From a candidate division Zixibacteria bacterium HGW-Zixibacteria-1 (GTDB taxonomy: Bacteria; Zixibacteria; MSB-5A5; GN15; PGXB01): DNA of 64,000 bases. Positions 35,084 to 44,145 of this stretch are shown in pieces. The position numbers and the translations under genes are program-made. Each line of letters starts with the position of its first letter. Position 1 is the stretch's first letter. The DNA is taken from positions 1 through 64,000 of the forward strand of contig PGXB01000008.1 of NCBI GenBank assembly GCA_002838945.1, read 5' to 3'. Under the pieces are notes generated by a model. It saw only the letters and a list, made by a program, of their open reading frames with translations, made no database searches and was not told the DNA's origin.

Positions 35084-37282
35084 ATGAGACTGACAGCGAA
35101 AACGATATATATTCTTTTGATATTAAGCCTTATTTTGCCGGTGGTGCCGGCTCTGGCTGGGCAGGAGTGGCTGTCGTATTCATCGACTTCGACGGTCAGG
35201 TATATGGGTTATTTTGATGATACGCTTCAGGTGATTACATCAGGCGGTTGGCTCAAAATAGATCCGGCCACCGGCGGCATGCGTAAAATAGCCAATGATG
35301 ACGGACTTGGAACCAATGATCTCCATTATATTGTGAGAGATGGCGGCGGTATCGCCTGGCTGGCCGGTTACGGGCGCCTTATTAAGGTCGACGCCAACGC
35401 CGTGACCCCGTATCTGCTGTTTGACCGCAATGACGAATTGATGACACTCTATTGTCTTGCTGACGATAGTGACCAGCTTTGGGTGGGGACTGCCGGAGGG
35501 TTGGCGCTCTTTTCCAAAAATATCGACGGCGGCCAGTTTGAAGATTTTTATTTTCGATTTGACGACCTCGACCCGGAGCCGGCGGTATATGACGTCCTGA
35601 TCCTCGGCGATTCGATCTGGCTGGCAACATCCGAGGGGCTTGCCTTTGCCGACAAGAGTGACCCCGATTTATTAAAATCATTCGCAAACTGGGCGGCCGT
35701 TAAACCATCGATGCTGACAATGTCGGCTTCCGATTCGGTATCATCCCTCGCATATTTCCAGCAGCATCTTTATCTCGGAACGCCGGACGGATTTTATCGG
35801 CTGGATATGTCAGATCTGGATACCACTCTTACCGGAGCGGCCCTGTTGAATGGCCTGAGAGTAAGACACATGGCGGCGGATAATAATTCTTTGTTTATCT
35901 ATACTGATGATGGTGTCTTCGTGTATGATGGCACATCACCTGCGCTTGTTTCCACTTCGGGCATCCCTGATGATAACTTTAGTTCGGGGCGAGTTATAGA
36001 CGGTGTTCACTGGGTGGGCAGCCGCTCATCGGGACTTTATTATAAGGCCGGTTCATTGTTTGAGAAATTCGCCGACGGCGGTTTGCCGGCCAATCAGGTT
36101 TCGGCCATGCTGGCTGATCCTGCCGGCAATGTAATCGCAGGTTTTGGCCGTCATGGGCTGGCCAGGTTTGACGGTGAAGAATGGCAAATTCTTGATTTCA
36201 ATCGCAGTCGCGATGGTGTCATGGATCTGGTTCTTGACGAGACTGGTAATTTGTGGGTGGCCACCTGGGGCGATGGTGTCAGCAGTATCAGGAGCGACAC
36301 GACAATCACATTCAAGGAAGACAATTCCTCATTGCGGGGAGTGTCGGAATCGCCGACCTATATTGCGGTTAGTTCTCTGGCAAAAGCTTCTCATTATATT
36401 TTTATGTTAAATTACAATGCCCGTGATGGAAATGCCGTGCGTGTTGTTGATATGAATGATATCACCCGGTGGGAGTCTTTTGGCTTTGATGAGGGCATTA
36501 CCGATCCTCTGTCTATTTCCCTGGGGGCTTTTGATGATGTTTTTGTGGTCGGCACCCAGGATAAAGGCCTTTTTTATTATTATTTCGGACCCGATCCGTT
36601 TAATAAGTCAGACGATACTCTGGCGATTCTTCGCGAAAGCAACAGTTGGCTTGGTTCGGATGAGGTCAAAACCATCGAATATGATCAGAGCGGCACGTTG
36701 TGGGTGGGGACAAGATTCGGTCTATCGCAATATGACATTGGGATAGATCGGTTTGTCAATGTCAATCTCCCGGCCGGCTTTGGTCCCGATGTGACACATC
36801 TGGAGTTCGACCGCAGAGGTAATATTTGGATGGGTTCCACCAACGGGCTGGCCAGATTCACTGCCGGAACCGGCAATATCGATCTGTTTACGAGCCTTAA
36901 CTCGGGTCTCCTGGATAATTACATTTCGGCGCTTGTCGTGAATCCCGAAACCAATGATCTTTGGGTGGGAACTCCGTTTGGTATTTCGCGGCTGGGATCA
37001 ACCATCGGCCCGCCGACCGATGAAATCGAAAAAGTCATCGCCTTCCCCAATCCCTTTATCATCGGTGACGGGGGAGAGTCGCTTTCTTTCAATTATGACG
37101 GCAACGCCGTGGTCAGGATATATACTGTCAACGGCGAACTGGTCCGGGAAACCGATATCAATGTACCATGGGACGGGAAAAATCAGCAGGGAGCCTTAGT
37201 GGCATCGGGCGTCTATCTTTTCCTTCTTACGGCCGATGACGGCGCATCAGGCCGAGGCAAAATCCTGTTGATCAGACAATAA
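35084..37282 (+). CDS. Exported two-component-regulator-type beta-propeller with FlgD/type IX-like tail
   Basis: Signal peptide (MRLTAKTIYILLILSLILPVVPALAG), then at least ten propeller blades of the Reg_prop kind, each with LWVGT..GL.. or IWLATSEGL; clear copies are LWVGTAGGLALF, LWVGTRFGLSQY, IWMGSTNGLARF and LWVGTPFGISRL. The C-terminal 80 residues (VIAFPNPFIIGD...GVYLFLLTADD...KILLIRQ) form an Ig-like domain similar to FlgD and to type IX sorting domains, so surface delivery is likely. No kinase or membrane domain is attached. In-frame ATGs at 35078 and 35084; the second begins the signal peptide best. Its stop shares a base with the next start. Confidence 0.87.
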   Translation: MRLTAKTIYILLILSLILPVVPALAGQEWLSYSSTSTVRYMGYFDDTLQVITSGGWLKIDPATGGMRKIANDDGLGTNDLHYIVRDGGGIAWLAGYGRLIKVDANAVTPYLLFDRNDELMTLYCLADDSDQLWVGTAGGLALFSKNIDGGQFEDFYFRFDDLDPEPAVYDVLILGDSIWLATSEGLAFADKSDPDLLKSFANWAAVKPSMLTMSASDSVSSLAYFQQHLYLGTPDGFYRLDMSDLDTTLTGAALLNGLRVRHMAADNNSLFIYTDDGVFVYDGTSPALVSTSGIPDDNFSSGRVIDGVHWVGSRSSGLYYKAGSLFEKFADGGLPANQVSAMLADPAGNVIAGFGRHGLARFDGEEWQILDFNRSRDGVMDLVLDETGNLWVATWGDGVSSIRSDTTITFKEDNSSLRGVSESPTYIAVSSLAKASHYIFMLNYNARDGNAVRVVDMNDITRWESFGFDEGITDPLSISLGAFDDVFVVGTQDKGLFYYYFGPDPFNKSDDTLAILRESNSWLGSDEVKTIEYDQSGTLWVGTRFGLSQYDIGIDRFVNVNLPAGFGPDVTHLEFDRRGNIWMGSTNGLARFTAGTGNIDLFTSLNSGLLDNYISALVVNPETNDLWVGTPFGISRLGSTIGPPTDEIEKVIAFPNPFIIGDGGESLSFNYDGNAVVRIYTVNGELVRETDINVPWDGKNQQGALVASGVYLFLLTADDGASGRGKILLIRQ

Positions 37283-38226
37283 TGTCATTGAAGGTTTTTT
37301 CATCAGACAATCTCCCGAAGGACGAGTGGTCCCGGCTGACCGGTAATTGTGTTTATGTCTCTCCCGGGTTTGCCTCGACCTGGCGGGCACTGGGAGGGCG
37401 GGAAATATTTCTGATCTTCGAGGAGAACGCTGCGATGCGGGCCGGTATAGCGGGCGTTATCTTCGGCGGGCGCTTTCTGCGCCGTTTTCAATCTATGCCC
37501 GACGGCCTGCCCGGAGGAATGTTCTTTTCTGAGGAGTGTGCACAAAAACAAAAACCGGATTTCTATAAACTTTTTACATCATGGATAAAATCCAATGGCA
37601 TCATCAGGGCCGATATAAACAGTCCTGACGATGAGGCAGGTTTTGAATCATTCGACAGGCATGAGGCCGAGACTCATGTTATCGACCTCAGGCAGGAGAC
37701 TTATGCGCCCCCGCGACGCGAGGTTCGAAAACAAATCAGGGCGGCCAAAAGGCGCGAGGCGAGGGTCACCATGCTCAATGATGAGAAATACCTGAAACGG
37801 TTTTATGAGTTGGTGATCGAGACGGAATCCCGCCACAATCAGAAGCCGCGTTATACCCCGGAGTTTTTTTCGAGACTTCTGAAAATATCGATGCATGACG
37901 AGCGCGTTTTATGGTTCATTGCTTTGGTCGATGAAAAAATAATCGGATACCATATTTGTTTTGTGAATAAAACACAACTGATGACCTGGCAATTTTACTC
38001 CGATAAACGCTTTACCCGTCTGAAACTGGGTTACCTCCTGCTTGATTATATCATAAATTATGCACTCGAGCGCAATATCAAGTCGATCAACATGGGATCC
38101 TCACCGCCCGATGCCGATTCGCTTATCGAGTTTAAGGAACGGTGGGGAGGCCGGAAAAAGACATCCTTGTATTATACATATTTCAGCACGATCGGCAGGC
38201 TTATTTATCGTTGGAGGGCCCGATGA
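37282..38226 (+). CDS. FemAB/GNAT-fold acyltransferase
   Basis: 314 residues with the double-GNAT layout of FemAB-like proteins. The second half is clearest: LRQETYAPPRREVRKQIRAAKRREARV, then YELVIETESRHNQKPRYTPEFFSRL, then LVDEKIIGYHICF and the end of a GNAT core (YSDKRFTRLKLGYLLLDYIINYALE). In glycan clusters such enzymes add an acyl or aminoacyl group to a sugar; in Gram-positives FemAB adds amino acids to peptidoglycan. Substrate unknown. It overlaps its neighbours by one and four bases, so it belongs to the operon with the glycosyltransferases. Confidence 0.82.
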   Translation: MSLKVFSSDNLPKDEWSRLTGNCVYVSPGFASTWRALGGREIFLIFEENAAMRAGIAGVIFGGRFLRRFQSMPDGLPGGMFFSEECAQKQKPDFYKLFTSWIKSNGIIRADINSPDDEAGFESFDRHEAETHVIDLRQETYAPPRREVRKQIRAAKRREARVTMLNDEKYLKRFYELVIETESRHNQKPRYTPEFFSRLLKISMHDERVLWFIALVDEKIIGYHICFVNKTQLMTWQFYSDKRFTRLKLGYLLLDYIINYALERNIKSINMGSSPPDADSLIEFKERWGGRKKTSLYYTYFSTIGRLIYRWRAR

Positions 38227-39296
38227 AGGTGCTGCTTCTTGCCGACGGACGCTCCGTGCACACTACGCGGTATCAGAAGGAGCTGAGAGCGCAGGGTGTT
38301 GATGTCGTTCTCGCTTCACTGGAACGCGGCGATACGGTTGATGTGCTGTTGAAAAAAAAGTCGGTCAGTAACAGCCTTAACTATTTTTTCGTCAATCGGG
38401 AGATAAGGGAGCTGGTTCGAAAAACCGACCCCGACATTGTCAACCCGCACTTTGCCTCAGGCTACGGTTTTTCGACGGCGGTCTCGAAAGTATGGCGGAC
38501 AAAACCCATCCTGCTGCACTGCCTGGGATCTGATATATTGGTATCTCCCAAAAAAACAATTGCGCATAAGCGAAAAGTGATCTTTGCTTTATCGAGGGCA
38601 TCACATATTCTGGTTGATTCAAATTATCTGGCCGAGGCGGTTCGTGAATTATACAGTACCGAAGCCATCGATATAATACCATGGGGCGTGGAGCCGGAAA
38701 TTCTGGACATTTTTAATAGAAAAAATAAAAGTATAACCTCATGGAATAAGCCATTGAGAATACTTGTACCTCGCCCGCATAACAGGATTTATAATAATGA
38801 GTTTATTTTGGGATCATTGAAAGAACTCATTAATAAGCGGCATATTGCGCTCGCCTTTCCGAACTGGGGCGATGATCTCGAAAAATTCAAGAGTGAGGTG
38901 TCGCGCCTTTGCCCGGATGGCATCATCGAGCTTTATGATTTTAAGCCCCGCGCGGAATATATTGCATTCCTGGAACGGTTCGATGTGTACCTTTCGGCCT
39001 CACAATCGGATTCATCGCCCGCCTCTTTGATTGAGGCGATGGCAGCCGGCTTGTTCCCGGTCGCGGCCGATATACCGGGTGTACGGGAATGGCTCGATGG
39101 CGACAATGGCATTTTGTACCCGCTTGATGACGATAAGTCCATTCGTGAGGCAGTCTTAAAATTGATGGAGCACAAAACGGATATTGCTCAAATTCTGGAT
39201 ACCAATCATAATCGCGTGAGAAAATCGGCGCTGTTTCAGGAAAACATTAAAAAAACTATTGAAATCATGGAGCATCTTACCACCGGTGGCATCTGA
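38223..39296 (+). CDS. Glycosyltransferase family 4
   Basis: 358 residues of GT-B fold. The N-terminal Rossmann half begins MKVLLLADGRSVHTTRYQKEL. The C-terminal half carries the GT4 nucleotide-sugar region SASQSDSSPASLIEAMAAGLFPVAADIPGVREWL, including the E-x7-E-like acidic pattern. It should be a retaining transferase using a UDP/GDP-sugar. ATG 38223 lies five bases after GGAGGG and overlaps the previous stop (ATGA), which argues against longer in-frame starts. It is the second of four tightly packed glycan genes. Confidence 0.88.
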   Translation: MKVLLLADGRSVHTTRYQKELRAQGVDVVLASLERGDTVDVLLKKKSVSNSLNYFFVNREIRELVRKTDPDIVNPHFASGYGFSTAVSKVWRTKPILLHCLGSDILVSPKKTIAHKRKVIFALSRASHILVDSNYLAEAVRELYSTEAIDIIPWGVEPEILDIFNRKNKSITSWNKPLRILVPRPHNRIYNNEFILGSLKELINKRHIALAFPNWGDDLEKFKSEVSRLCPDGIIELYDFKPRAEYIAFLERFDVYLSASQSDSSPASLIEAMAAGLFPVAADIPGVREWLDGDNGILYPLDDDKSIREAVLKLMEHKTDIAQILDTNHNRVRKSALFQENIKKTIEIMEHLTTGGI

Positions 39297-40539
39297 AAAA
39301 AACATATTGCTGATTGCATACTACTTCCCGCCGCTGGGCATGGGCGGAGTGGGGAGACCTTTTGCGCTATTCCGCCATCTGCCCCAATTCGGCTATAATG
39401 TGACCGTGCTGACAGTCAAGGATATCGCTTATCATGAATATGACCATTCCAGACTAAGCCCGGATGATGAATCGAAAATTATCCGCGCCGGTTCCTATGA
39501 TCCATCCAGAATCATGCGCCTCTTTGGAATTAAAAAGAGTATTATGCGTTCCGGGGGGGGGGCTTCGGCACCGCTGTGCTATTTCCCTGATTCGAAACGG
39601 GGTTGGGTCGGCCCGGCGTTTCGTAAAGCCCGGAAGTTGCTCACCGGGGGGAATTACGATGCCGTCATTACGACTTCGCCGCCCCCGTCGGTGCATCTGG
39701 TGGGAATGAAGATCAAGGCCTTATTCGGAATACCGTGGATTGCCGATTTCAGGGATTTCTGGTTTTCTCAGCCAATCGAAATGGTTTATCGAACATCGCT
39801 TCAGAAAAAATATGCTCTTAGGCTAAAAGGGAAAATAGTCGAGACGGCTGATGCTGTCGTCGGAGTGAATCGAAGTATTGCTGATTGTCTTGGCCGCGGC
39901 GAAGTGATTACCAACGGCAGTGATATAGAAACGGCACATCTCTGGCAACGAAGGGATCCCCAAAGAAATGATCGATTTATCATCGGCGTTCTGGGGACAA
40001 TCAATCATCTTTGCCCGATTGAACCGCTTTTCAAGGCGGTTGCGGCCCTTATAGAGAATGACCGTGAGATAGCCGAAAAAATAAAAATAGTGCATGTCGG
40101 GGGATTTGATCAGGCGTCAATGTCGCTTTTATTGGATAAGTATGGATTAAGAACAATTGTGTCTTTATTGGGCTATTTACCCAAAAATGCCGCTATTGCA
40201 GCCCTTTCATCAAGCGATATTTTATATTTCTCGGTAGCCGAATTCGGTCCATATCATATACTTCCGGGAAGAATTTTTGACTATCTTATGTCGGACAGGC
40301 CGATTATCGGGGCGGTTCCATCCGGCTCAGATGCCGAAGCATTGCTGAAGGAATACGATAACGGGATAATTGTCACAGATCAGAATACAGATACGATAGA
40401 ACCATATATACGACGGAAAATTAAGGAGCAAAGAACTGAGATTGAACCTGCTATCTTCGTGGAAAGCAAATATGAAAAATATTCGACGGTGTACATGGCA
40501 AAACGATATGCCGAACTGCTGGACCAAATTCTAAAATGA
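39286..40539 (+). CDS. Glycosyltransferase (GT4-like) containing a G10 tract
   Basis: A GT-B protein of about 418 residues. It opens with ILLIAYYFPPLGMGGVGRP, the donor/acceptor loop typical of GT4 enzymes in capsule and O-antigen loci, then DAVITTSPPPSVHLVG and IPWIADFRDFW. The C-terminal part (YFSVAEFGPYHILPGRIFDYLMSDRPII) lacks the sharp E-x7-E motif but keeps the sugar-nucleotide pocket layout. Codons of about residues 90-93 contain ten consecutive G. Start is unsure: GTG 39286 gives an 11-base overlap, TTG 39259 a longer one. The acceptor is unknown. Confidence 0.85.
   Translation: MASEKNILLIAYYFPPLGMGGVGRPFALFRHLPQFGYNVTVLTVKDIAYHEYDHSRLSPDDESKIIRAGSYDPSRIMRLFGIKKSIMRSGGGASAPLCYFPDSKRGWVGPAFRKARKLLTGGNYDAVITTSPPPSVHLVGMKIKALFGIPWIADFRDFWFSQPIEMVYRTSLQKKYALRLKGKIVETADAVVGVNRSIADCLGRGEVITNGSDIETAHLWQRRDPQRNDRFIIGVLGTINHLCPIEPLFKAVAALIENDREIAEKIKIVHVGGFDQASMSLLLDKYGLRTIVSLLGYLPKNAAIAALSSSDILYFSVAEFGPYHILPGRIFDYLMSDRPIIGAVPSGSDAEALLKEYDNGIIVTDQNTDTIEPYIRRKIKEQRTEIEPAIFVESKYEKYSTVYMAKRYAELLDQILK
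39553..39562 (+). repeat. Homopolymeric tract of ten G inside a glycosyltransferase gene
   Basis: Ten G in a row after TCC. With ten the frame is open. By translation, nine G would end the protein at about 39709, and eleven would reach a stop (after FGTAVLFP) near 39592. This is the arrangement of slipped-strand phase-variable genes. Confidence 0.7.
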
Positions 40540-41405
40540 GCAGTAATAATATTGAAATATCGGTTGTCCTTATCAGCTATAACGGCCGGGAATTCATCGA
40601 TGACTGTCTGCGGACAACGCTGGAATCACTTGAGTCCGTGACCTTCGAGATTATCGTTATCGATAATGCTTCTTCGGACGGTACCGTCGAAATAATTGAA
40701 AATAAATTTTCTCAAGCCAAATTGATCAGGAACAGTGCCAATCTTGGTTTTGCAAAAGCAGTCAATCAGGGATTCGATGCGGCTCGCGGCGAATTTATAC
40801 TACTATTGAATCAGGACACCAGGATCGTTGGTGATGCCGTTCCCCGGTTAATGCGCAGAATGACGGATGATCCGGCCATTGGAGCGATCGGGCCGAAATT
40901 TATCGGCTTCGACGGTAAATTGCAGTATTCGGCCAGAGCTTTTCCGCGTTATCGTGATCTTTTGTTTGAGTTCACCGGCCTATCATACCTGTTTAAGCGC
41001 TCAAAAGTATTTGCCGCCTGGAAAATGGGATGGTTCGATCATCGGACCGAGCAGGAAGTCGATCAGCCGATGGGAGCCGCTTTGATGACGCGCCGCGATG
41101 TGATCGAGAAGGTGGGCAACTTCGACGAGAGCTTCGGAATTTTCTTTAATGATGTCGATTTCTGCCGCCGTGTTCAGGAAGCAGGCTTTATAAATTTGTA
41201 TTTCCCGGAGGCGGTCGTCGAACATTTTGTCGGCGGCTCGACGCGCCAAAAAAAGGCGCGGATGATTATTGAGTCGCACCGCGCCATGTATAAGTATTTC
41301 AATAAATACAGCAAGACACCGCCGGGGATTCCATTACTCTGGTTCTGGGGCGGTGTCTTGTACATTACCGCCTATATAAGGGCGGTATTCAGCAAGCTTT
41401 TCTAA
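40536..41405 (+). CDS. Glycosyltransferase family 2 (rhamnosyltransferase-like)
   Basis: 289 residues of GT-A fold: EISVVLISYNG at the N-terminus, VIDNASSDGT, ANLGFAKAVNQG and the DXD-like LNQDTRI, then QPMGAALMTRRDVIEKVGNFDESFGIFFNDVDFCRR, the acceptor-side ED-type motif. This subgroup includes dTDP-rhamnosyltransferases of O-antigen clusters. A hydrophobic segment near the C-terminus (LLWFWGGVLYITAYI) may anchor it to the membrane. Its ATG overlaps the preceding stop by four bases. It ends the operon seven bases from the convergent C25 gene. Confidence 0.9.
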   Translation: MSSNNIEISVVLISYNGREFIDDCLRTTLESLESVTFEIIVIDNASSDGTVEIIENKFSQAKLIRNSANLGFAKAVNQGFDAARGEFILLLNQDTRIVGDAVPRLMRRMTDDPAIGAIGPKFIGFDGKLQYSARAFPRYRDLLFEFTGLSYLFKRSKVFAAWKMGWFDHRTEQEVDQPMGAALMTRRDVIEKVGNFDESFGIFFNDVDFCRRVQEAGFINLYFPEAVVEHFVGGSTRQKKARMIIESHRAMYKYFNKYSKTPPGIPLLWFWGGVLYITAYIRAVFSKLF

Positions 41406-41411
41406 AATCGA

Positions 41412-43733
41412 TTATCTAATCAAAAACATCTTGCGCGTTTCCTGATAGTCATCCGTTCTCAGACGATAGAAATAAACTCCGGACGCAACCGGCTGGTTGT
41501 CGTCGTCGGTCCCGTGCCATGTGATGGAATGATAGCCGGAAGTCTGTCCTGAAAAATTGTATGACTCGACAAGCTGACCCAAAATGTTGAAAATTTCCAG
41601 CGTAACATCCGATTTCTGCGGCAGACTCCAGCCGATTATTGTCGATGGATTGAAGGGATTGGGATAATTTTGCTCCAGTGCATATGATTCCGGTAAAATA
41701 TTGTCGTTGTCGTCAATATCCAGCGAGATCGACGGGGTGTAGCTCTCGCGGGCCATTGTACAGCCGGAACGCCCGGCGGTGATAGTGTAAATCACATTGC
41801 TTTCCATCGTTACGTCGATAATGTATTCGCCGTTTTCGTCGGTCATACCGCATTCAAGTATTTCGCCGCCTGATGAGATAATCACATCGGCTTCCGGTAA
41901 TGGCTCGCCGTCGACGGTCACATAAAGGCTGGTATGATTGCCTGTCTGATCCATGGCGATTTCTGTCCTGGCCGGAATGCCGTCATATACTTTCAGAGTG
42001 GGATCGCCGAAATAGTTTTGCCCGTAAATCAAATCACGAAATGACGGGTATTCCAGCCAGGAGTAGTACATGGCCAGGGCCGGACTGCCTCCGGCAAGGC
42101 CGTACAGATATTCCGTAAATTTTTCCTGCAATAAGTAACTCGAATAGACCCATCCCCAACGGCTGTTTGCAACCATCCCGATGGCGCCCGAGGCCGGCCG
42201 GGCGATAAGGCCCTCAACCAGCGACCAGCTGCCGCTTTCACCGTCGGTCGAGTCCAGATCATAGGCGCCGCCATCGCAGGTCAAAGAATAATACAAAGAA
42301 GTTTTCTGATTTTGTTCGAGATTCAGCAGACTCCCATGTGCATTGTTATCCTGAGGAATGGAAAGAATCAATGAAGCGGGCCAATCACCATAATTGGCCG
42401 ACTTAACAATAAAGCCGTCTTTTCGCCCATGTGCCAGGATATGAATGAAACCGAATCCTTCCGAAATCTTCCCGACTCCGATCAATCCGTCGGCACTGGT
42501 CGGCGAAGGATCGTTTCCGGACGGCGTCTCCACGGTCATGCCGGTATCAATTGTTATTTGCGACGGCATGGCCGCGGCGATAAATCCATGCTGCCCCTCA
42601 GCCGGATAGTCGCGCATTTCATCCGAGGAAAAGAAAAGAGCCCGCGCCAGATAATTAAAATCGCCGCCACCCGGATTGGTTTCATATTCGATTAGCTTGT
42701 CAATGTAATTTTGCGCCGCTTCCGCAGTCCTTAACGGTAATCGACCCACGATGAGTTCAGGTCTGATATCGGGAGCATCATCCGAAGGTTCGCCCCAGAT
42801 GCCGTCGTTATCACTGTCCCAGTCGCCGTCGAGGTCGGCGTAATATAGATCAGACGGATGCAATAAATAAGCATTGGTTATGGGAAAATCAGTGTCGTAA
42901 TAATATAGATATCTGGTCGGAACCAGAACATCATCGCCGCCGAGAAGCACATATCGGCCGCCTGCCGCAAAAAAATCTTTAAGGTAGTTGCGGATTTTAG
43001 CGGCATCATCAAGACCGGAATAGTATTGGATAATCGAGTCGGTCGTAACCACAGTCGAAGAATAACCGCAGGAAGTCTTGTATTCGGCCAGTTCATTGAA
43101 AACAGGTACCAGTGACTCATCGGTAATAATAATATAATCATAGCCAAGAGGAACGCCCGAGGTGATGGCGCTCCTGTAAGCAGGATTGGCGGGGGGAGAG
43201 GGCAAGGAAGCTGAGAAATCGCGGATTATTGCGGTTGCATCACCTGATTCTAAATAGATGGCCCGATTAAAAATCAACTCGTCATTTTCAGAGATTGTCA
43301 CCGGCAGAAAAGTCACTGAGGTAAAACATGCCCCATTATGATAAGAGTATTGTATATCAAGCACGGGCGATGATAAATTTGATTGATTGTGAATGGGATC
43401 TATAGTGTTTTCACCATTGACTCCGGTAATATAATCTCTGAAAGAGTTTAATTCCTCGGGAATCGGGGCCAGGACCAGCTGCTCTTCCTGAAGCGTATAA
43501 AAATCAGACTTGGTCAGTCTATTATCGGTTTTTATATCAAGCGTAATAAACGGCAGTGAAAATGATTCATTGATATTTATGTTATTCAGTCCGGCATAGC
43601 GGACCTTATAGTTCGCCGAAGAAATAACTAAAGAATCTTCATGAAATGTAATAATCGGCTGTGCTGCCTGAATACTTGATCCGGTTACGATAGCCGCAAT
43701 AATCAATAGGATAAAATAAACCCTCTTTTCCAA
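41412..43733 (-). CDS. C25 gingipain-like cysteine peptidase with type IX sorting domain
   Basis: 773 residues: signal peptide, a propeptide-like N-terminal part (about 25-190), a C25 caspase-fold domain (200-600) with the His of ILAHGRKDGF (435) and the Cys of SLTCDGGAYD (486), a carboxypeptidase-regulatory-like beta domain (VTVDGEPLPEADVIIS), and a C-terminal type IX domain beginning EQNYPNPFNPSTIIGWSLP and ending in KMFLIR. It should be secreted across the outer membrane and cut proteins after specific residues; gingipains prefer Arg or Lys. Start is TTG at 43731-43733, six bases after AGGAGG; the longer frame would run through that site. PorU, the type IX sortase, is itself C25, an alternative role. 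Confidence 0.88.
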   Translation of the reverse strand: MEKRVYFILLIIAAIVTGSSIQAAQPIITFHEDSLVISSANYKVRYAGLNNININESFSLPFITLDIKTDNRLTKSDFYTLQEEQLVLAPIPEELNSFRDYITGVNGENTIDPIHNQSNLSSPVLDIQYSYHNGACFTSVTFLPVTISENDELIFNRAIYLESGDATAIIRDFSASLPSPPANPAYRSAITSGVPLGYDYIIITDESLVPVFNELAEYKTSCGYSSTVVTTDSIIQYYSGLDDAAKIRNYLKDFFAAGGRYVLLGGDDVLVPTRYLYYYDTDFPITNAYLLHPSDLYYADLDGDWDSDNDGIWGEPSDDAPDIRPELIVGRLPLRTAEAAQNYIDKLIEYETNPGGGDFNYLARALFFSSDEMRDYPAEGQHGFIAAAMPSQITIDTGMTVETPSGNDPSPTSADGLIGVGKISEGFGFIHILAHGRKDGFIVKSANYGDWPASLILSIPQDNNAHGSLLNLEQNQKTSLYYSLTCDGGAYDLDSTDGESGSWSLVEGLIARPASGAIGMVANSRWGWVYSSYLLQEKFTEYLYGLAGGSPALAMYYSWLEYPSFRDLIYGQNYFGDPTLKVYDGIPARTEIAMDQTGNHTSLYVTVDGEPLPEADVIISSGGEILECGMTDENGEYIIDVTMESNVIYTITAGRSGCTMARESYTPSISLDIDDNDNILPESYALEQNYPNPFNPSTIIGWSLPQKSDVTLEIFNILGQLVESYNFSGQTSGYHSITWHGTDDDNQPVASGVYFYRLRTDDYQETRKMFLIR

Positions 43734-43988
43734 AACAGCCTCCTGTTTCAAATTGAATCCGAATATCCTAATTGCAATCAGGCTGCCCGAATGGGGTTTC
43801 TCGCCGGTCTTTTTAATGGCTGAAACGCCTTGAATGATAGGCGTTTAATATTTATTTTTGACCGAGGCAAAAATAAAGAATATTTTTGGCATAATAAATA
43901 TGGGACACCGGCCACACTATATATGGTCAAAGCTTAAAGTTTTTATTTAAGTGGCAGCAGCTAAATAATAGTTACAAGTAAAAGTATC

Positions 43989-44017
43989 TTGACAAGTTAC
44001 AAAATAGCGTTTAAATT
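43989..44017 (+). promoter_or_regulatory. Candidate dcw promoter P1
   Basis: Perfect TTGACA (43989-43994), exactly 17 bases, TAAATT (44012-44017). Transcript start near 44024, about 120 bases before mraZ. Confidence 0.6.
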
Positions 44018-44076
44018 ATGAACGTTACTGCTTGAAAATAAAAGGCTTACGGCCTGCAAAAAGTACATTTTTTTTC

Positions 44077-44105
44077 TTGACTTTTCCAAAAAAAAGTGAT
44101 TATTG
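44077..44105 (+). promoter_or_regulatory. Candidate dcw promoter P2 (extended -10)
   Basis: TTGACT (44077-44082) and, 17 bases on, TTATTG (44100-44105) preceded by a TG dinucleotide, as in extended -10 promoters. It overlaps the first of the TGG repeats. Confidence 0.45.
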
Positions 44106-44140
44106 GGGGTAGTTCTGGTTCAAAATGGAGCAAAGTGGAG
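44104..44140 (+). promoter_or_regulatory. Candidate MraZ operator: TGG repeats at 10-bp spacing
   Basis: TGGTT (44116), TGGAG (44126) and TGGAG (44136) recur every ten bases, with a G-rich copy near 44104-44109. MraZ is known to bind short TGGG-type direct repeats spaced ten bases apart before its own gene. The last copy also supplies the ribosome site. Confidence 0.5.
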
Positions 44141-44145
44141 GACTC

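Larger units (their letters stand above)
43734..44145. other. Intergenic control region between the C25 gene and the dcw cluster
   Basis: About 410 non-coding, AT-rich bases. Besides the elements listed separately, AAACGCCT (43823-43830) and AGGCGTTT (43839-43846) form an eight-pair hairpin followed by T-rich sequence. It may stop leftward or rightward read-through. A T9 run ends at about 44076. Confidence 0.6.
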
